DNA of 64,000 nt, from positions 835,869-899,868 of the forward strand of contig NZ_SODU01000004.1 in assembly GCF_004366075.1 (NCBI RefSeq). Direction: 5' to 3'. A program made the position numbers and the translations under genes. Numbering within the stretch: the stretch's first letter is position 1; each line of letters starts with the position of its first letter. Origin of the DNA: Kribbella pratensis (GTDB lineage Bacteria > Actinomycetota > Actinomycetes > Propionibacteriales > Kribbellaceae). The notes under the pieces are model-generated. The model saw only the letters and a program-made list of their open reading frames with translations. It searched no databases and was not told the origin of the DNA. Shown here in pieces: positions 61,273 to 64,000 of the stretch.

Positions 61273-61923
61273 ATGGCATCCTGGCTGCTCCGCGCCCAAT
61301 GGCCGCATCGTGACGAGTCCGTCGAGCACCGCGCGCTCCGGGTCGGCCGGACACTGACCGCGGTGGCGGTCGCGTTCCCCGACGTCCACATCTGGACGCA
61401 GGACGAGCGCTGGGGGTACCACGTCCTCGAGGCCGACGGCTCCACGCCGCTGCAGGAGATGGTCGAGGCGACGACGAAGGTGCTCGCGAACGGCACGAGT
61501 ACGACGCGTCTGCACCTGCAGAGCACGGGCGAACTGCCATGGCTGTTCGACCTGTCCATGGGCGGCACGATGACGACTGTCTCGGACCAGCTCACGCTGC
61601 ACTGGAGCGACGAGGACGCGCTGCGGCAGTCCGAACGCTTCGCTCAGGTGCTGCGCGCGGTCGTCACGATCTGGGAACCGCAGTGGGCGAGCATCGCCGA
61701 CACCGAACTCGCGGCGGCGGCCGGCGTCTTCCGGCGGGGGATCCCGATGATGGGCTGGCTCACGTACGTGCGGGGCATGGTGGCCGGCGCTCCCGGCATC
61801 GACATCACGCTCACGCCGTACGAACGCGGCACCCTTCTGCAGGCGCCCGTCTCCCCCATCGACCTCACACCGGTCCACATCTGCGCAGCGGCCGCACTCG
61901 TCGGCATCGCGCCCGAGGAATGA
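61273..61923 (+). CDS. Hypothetical protein, possibly Imm52-like
   Basis: A 216-aa soluble protein with no signal. TIWEPQWASIADTEL and GIPMMGWLTYVRGMVAGAPG near residues 135-180, followed by a short LTPYERGTLLQAPVSPIDLTPVH, resemble the WD/WxxDW...GWLTYL pattern that I associate with the Imm52 immunity-protein family; this is from memory of the pattern, not a search. No polymorphic toxin gene is adjacent. The stop lies four bases from that of the converging kinase gene. Confidence 0.5.
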   Translation: MASWLLRAQWPHRDESVEHRALRVGRTLTAVAVAFPDVHIWTQDERWGYHVLEADGSTPLQEMVEATTKVLANGTSTTRLHLQSTGELPWLFDLSMGGTMTTVSDQLTLHWSDEDALRQSERFAQVLRAVVTIWEPQWASIADTELAAAAGVFRRGIPMMGWLTYVRGMVAGAPGIDITLTPYERGTLLQAPVSPIDLTPVHICAAAALVGIAPEE

Positions 61924-61926
61924 TCG

Positions 61927-62406
61927 CTACTCCTTCACGATGAGCTGCCGATCCCAACGCTGCAGCTCCTCCGCAGTGGGCACTTCGAACCTGCCGCTCC
62001 ACTCCGTGAGCTCCTCCCGGCTGACGCCGAACGTCGCCTGCGGCAGGTTCGCATTGCGTCGCTCGATCCGCGCCCACAGCACCTCGAACGGCAGATCGAG
62101 TACGACGATCTCCGCACTCGCGCCGAGCGCCTGGGCGCGGGTCCGGAACAGATCTCGTTCCTCCTCCGACCAGCAGCCGTAGTCGAGGATCACGTCCACC
62201 TCGAGCGTCAACGCCCTGGCCGCGACGCCCCAGAGCAGCTCGGACTCCAGCACCCAGCGCCGTCCGTCGACCTCGCTCGTGTTGAACAAGGCGTCCATCC
62301 ACTCGTCCGGCGTCAACCGCAGCGCCTTCCTCTCCTGCTCGAGCCGTCGAGCCCAAGAAGTCTTGCCGGCGCCCGGCAGCCCGACGACCAACACCATTCC
62401 AGCCAT
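61927..62406 (-). CDS. P-loop AAA_33-type kinase-like protein
   Basis: A 159-aa nucleotide-binding protein with Walker A GLPGAGKTSW at residues ~9-17, a second motif VDVILDYGCWSEEERDLFR carrying the Asp of the kinase fold, and a lid-like region with RIERRNANLP. The size and order agree with AAA_33 proteins, which include small-molecule kinases and zeta-like enzymes. The substrate is unknown. It ends 10 bp after... its gene starts 9 bp downstream of the bioB stop on the same strand, so it may be co-transcribed with bioB. Confidence 0.8.
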   Translation of the reverse strand: MAGMVLVVGLPGAGKTSWARRLEQERKALRLTPDEWMDALFNTSEVDGRRWVLESELLWGVAARALTLEVDVILDYGCWSEEERDLFRTRAQALGASAEIVVLDLPFEVLWARIERRNANLPQATFGVSREELTEWSGRFEVPTAEELQRWDRQLIVKE

Positions 62407-62415
62407 CCGGCGAGC

Positions 62416-63471
62416 CTAGTCGGCGGGAGCGGCACTGCCTGCACCGCGATGTCTCAGTGTCACCAGATCGTGGCGGGCGACCGGCAACGTCGCCTGCTCC
62501 AGCCCTTCGATAGTGAAGCCGGCGTCGGCGATCAGCTGCAGATCGTCCCCACCCGGCTGCCCCTCGCTCGTCAGGTAGTCACCCAAGAAGATCGAGTTCG
62601 CCACATGCAACGCCAGCACCTGCATCCCGCGCAGGTGAATCTCCCGCCCACCGGCCAGCCGTACCTCGACATCGGGGAAGCAGAACCGGAACAGCGCCAG
62701 GATGCGCAGGCACCGCTCGGGTGTCAGCTCCCAACGCCCCTCCAACGGTGTCCCTTCGAACGGGATCAGGAAGTTCACCGGCACCGAGTCCGGATCCAGG
62801 TTTCGCAAGGCGAACGCCAGATCCACGATCTCGTCGTCCGACTCACCCATGCCGAAGATCGCCCCGGAACACGGCGACAGTCCACCCCGCGTCGCCCGCC
62901 GTACCGTGTCCACCCGATCCGCGAACGTGTGCGTTGTACAGATCTCTCCGTACCGCTCCTCGCTCGTGTTCAGATTGTGGCTGTAGGCATAGGCGCCCGC
63001 GTCGCGTAGCCGCTCAGCCTGACCGTCCTGCAGGAGCCCGAGGCACACACAAACCTCCACCTGCGGGTGCTCGGCCTTGATCGCGCCGATCGTGCTCTCC
63101 ACGCGCCGGATGTCCCGGTCTCCCGGGCCACGTCCGCTCGCCACCAGACAGACGCGTTTCACCCCAGCATCGACAGCCTTGCCGGCAAGTTCCGCGGCCT
63201 CGGCGGGATCGATCCACGAGTATTTCATGATCTGCGCAGTCGATCCGAGCCGCTGCGAGCAGTATGTGCAGTCCTCCGGGCAGAGGCCGCTCTTCAAATT
63301 GACGATCGTATTGAGCTTCACCCGCCGGCCGAAGAACTCGCGCCGCACACGGAAGGCCGCCGCCACCACATCGAGCAGCTCGTCATCCCCGGCGAGCACC
63401 CGCAGCGCCTCCGCGCGCGATGGCAATTCCCGATCCAACGACTTCGTCACCAGAGTCTCGAGTACAGTCAC
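62416..63471 (-). CDS. bioB: Biotin synthase
   Basis: A 351-aa radical-SAM enzyme that inserts sulfur into dethiobiotin, the last step of biotin synthesis. The 4Fe-4S site CPEDCTYC binds S-adenosylmethionine; YSHNLNTSEERYGEI and CSGAIFGMGE are BioB hallmarks, and the second cluster ligands lie in the CVCLG and later Arg/Cys motifs. GTG at 63471 gives MTVLETLVTKSLD, the normal length; upstream codons are dropped. It is alone except for the kinase gene downstream, so the other biotin genes must lie elsewhere. Confidence 0.95.
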   Translation of the reverse strand: MTVLETLVTKSLDRELPSRAEALRVLAGDDELLDVVAAAFRVRREFFGRRVKLNTIVNLKSGLCPEDCTYCSQRLGSTAQIMKYSWIDPAEAAELAGKAVDAGVKRVCLVASGRGPGDRDIRRVESTIGAIKAEHPQVEVCVCLGLLQDGQAERLRDAGAYAYSHNLNTSEERYGEICTTHTFADRVDTVRRATRGGLSPCSGAIFGMGESDDEIVDLAFALRNLDPDSVPVNFLIPFEGTPLEGRWELTPERCLRILALFRFCFPDVEVRLAGGREIHLRGMQVLALHVANSIFLGDYLTSEGQPGGDDLQLIADAGFTIEGLEQATLPVARHDLVTLRHRGAGSAAPAD

Positions 63472-63623
63472 CGCTCGATCCTCACCCGAGGGCAGAGCTC
63501 CAACAATTGTCAGAAACCTCCAAGGACCTGCAGCGGATCTTGCGCGGGTCAAGCTTGCCTACCGAGGCGAGATCGTCCGATCTGTTCAAGACCTGCACCG
63601 GCCGGACGCGGGATGGTCGAACC

Positions 63624-63878
63624 ATGTCGAAGACCGAACTCACGAGCCTCATGAACGTTGGCCCGGCCGTCGCCGACCATCTGAGCCGCGCGGAGATCAC
63701 GCGGATCGACCAACTGGCCGGCCGGGATCCTGTCGAGATCTACGAGACGATCTGCGAACGGGAGCAGCAACGCCACGATCCGTGTCTCCTGGACACGATC
63801 ATGTCCGCCGTCGACCAGGCGAACGGCAACCCGCCGCGGCCCTGGTGGACGTACACGCCCCAGCGCAAGGCCGGCTGA
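63624..63878 (+). CDS. Small helix-hairpin-helix protein (Cdd1/mitomycin-resistance-like)
   Basis: An 84-aa protein. LTSLMNVGPAVADHLSRAEITRIDQLAGRDPVEIYETI contains one helix-hairpin-helix (VGPAVADHL) and a following helix, as in Cdd1-type 'pathogenicity locus' proteins that bind DNA or nucleotides; CEREQQRHDPCLLDTIM closes the domain. The frame is open upstream to 63420, overlapping bioB, but ATG at 63624 starts the domain properly. The Pro/Trp-rich end is RPWWTYTP. Confidence 0.82.
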   Translation: MSKTELTSLMNVGPAVADHLSRAEITRIDQLAGRDPVEIYETICEREQQRHDPCLLDTIMSAVDQANGNPPRPWWTYTPQRKAG

Positions 63879-63912
63879 TCGCCACGACGTACAGAAAATT
63901 CGGGCCCACAAA

Positions 63913-63948
63913 TGTTAAGGGCCACCCCTCGCGGGGTGGCCCTTAACA
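63913..63948 (-). terminator. rRNA operon terminator
   Basis: A perfect 16-bp stem (63913-63928 with 63933-63948; core TTAAGGGCCACCCC) closed by TCGC, which is a GCGA tetraloop on the minus strand. It lies a few bases past the 3' end of the 5S rRNA. Confidence 0.88.
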
Positions 63949-63955
63949 GTGTGAA

Positions 63956-64000
63956 TGTCCGGCGGCGTCCTACTCTCCCACGACCTCCCGGTCGCAGTAC
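63956..64000 (-). rRNA. rrf: 5S rRNA, 3' end only
   Basis: The complement of this stretch (GTACTGCGACCGGGAGGTCG, then GTGGGAGAGTAGGACGCCGCC) is the conserved 3' part of actinobacterial 5S rRNA. The rest of the gene and the rRNA operon lie beyond the window, upstream on the minus strand. The exact 3' end (63956-63960) is approximate. Confidence 0.93.

Noticed and set aside
62416..63471. Radical-SAM protein as a maturase for the NDW peptide
   Set aside because: The protein is a clear biotin synthase, 18 kb away, with BioB-specific motifs.
1..64000. CRISPR arrays, tRNA genes, IS elements or prophage
   Set aside because: No regularly spaced direct repeats with unique spacers, cloverleaf-like sequences, transposases, integrases or phage structural genes were seen.

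Overview
The window is about 70% G+C and almost fully coding. Genes are tightly packed, stop/start overlaps (ATGA, GTGA, TGATG) are common, GTG and TTG starts occur, and 3' ends often overlap or abut. This is a free-living actinomycete with a large saprophytic genome. Several sugar ABC transporters without their own ATPase, LacI-controlled glycosidases and a SCO0854-type RING protein fit a soil Propionibacteriales/Kribbella-like organism, but the genus is inference. The right edge enters an rRNA operon on the minus strand (3' end of 5S rRNA with its terminator).

Layout. 1-4.2 kb: split RibD-like reductase and deaminase, then a PLD-nuclease/SF2 helicase/DUF3427 protein. 4.5-13.4 kb: two aldo/keto reductases, two LysR regulators, a NTF2-like lipoprotein, an L,D-transpeptidase, GNAT, NmrA and VOC proteins, with decayed TPR and MarR genes. 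13.4-19.3 kb: arabinofuranosidase-ABC operon facing its LacI regulator over paired operators. 19.3-26.2 kb: ABC-LacI-rhamnosidase operon with two perfect GTTACCGGTAAC operators. 26.5-37.4 kb: a damaged ECF sigma factor, amidase, SDR, and a fully overlapping peptide-type ABC transporter/aldehyde dehydrogenase operon divergent from a FadR-type GntR regulator; the promoter gap holds a FadR-like palindrome. 37.4-41.1 kb: receiver-flavoprotein fusion coupled to a CNMP-histidine kinase, and a small Usp-like protein. 41.2-46.8 kb: a RING/TerD-like protein, an isolated 35-codon gene with NDW repeats and its own terminator, a diguanylate cyclase and a quinone oxidoreductase with a MerR-type box. 46.9-53.7 kb: SNF2 ATPase plus SWIM protein, a frameshifted DUF1801 gene, an SGNH esterase and a SpoU methyltransferase. 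53.9-59.6 kb: a four-gene SMC operon. 59.7-64 kb: a GH2/GH76 hybrid pseudogene, an Imm52-like protein, a P-loop kinase, bioB, an HhH protein and 5S rRNA.

The most interesting parts are the SMC operon (a kleisin-like protein, two small winged-helix candidates and an SMC-like ATPase, resembling MksBEF/Wadjet but without a TOPRIM nuclease) and the NDW-repeat microprotein gene next to the RING/TerD-like gene. Both families are inferred from architecture and motifs read by eye; no database search was possible.
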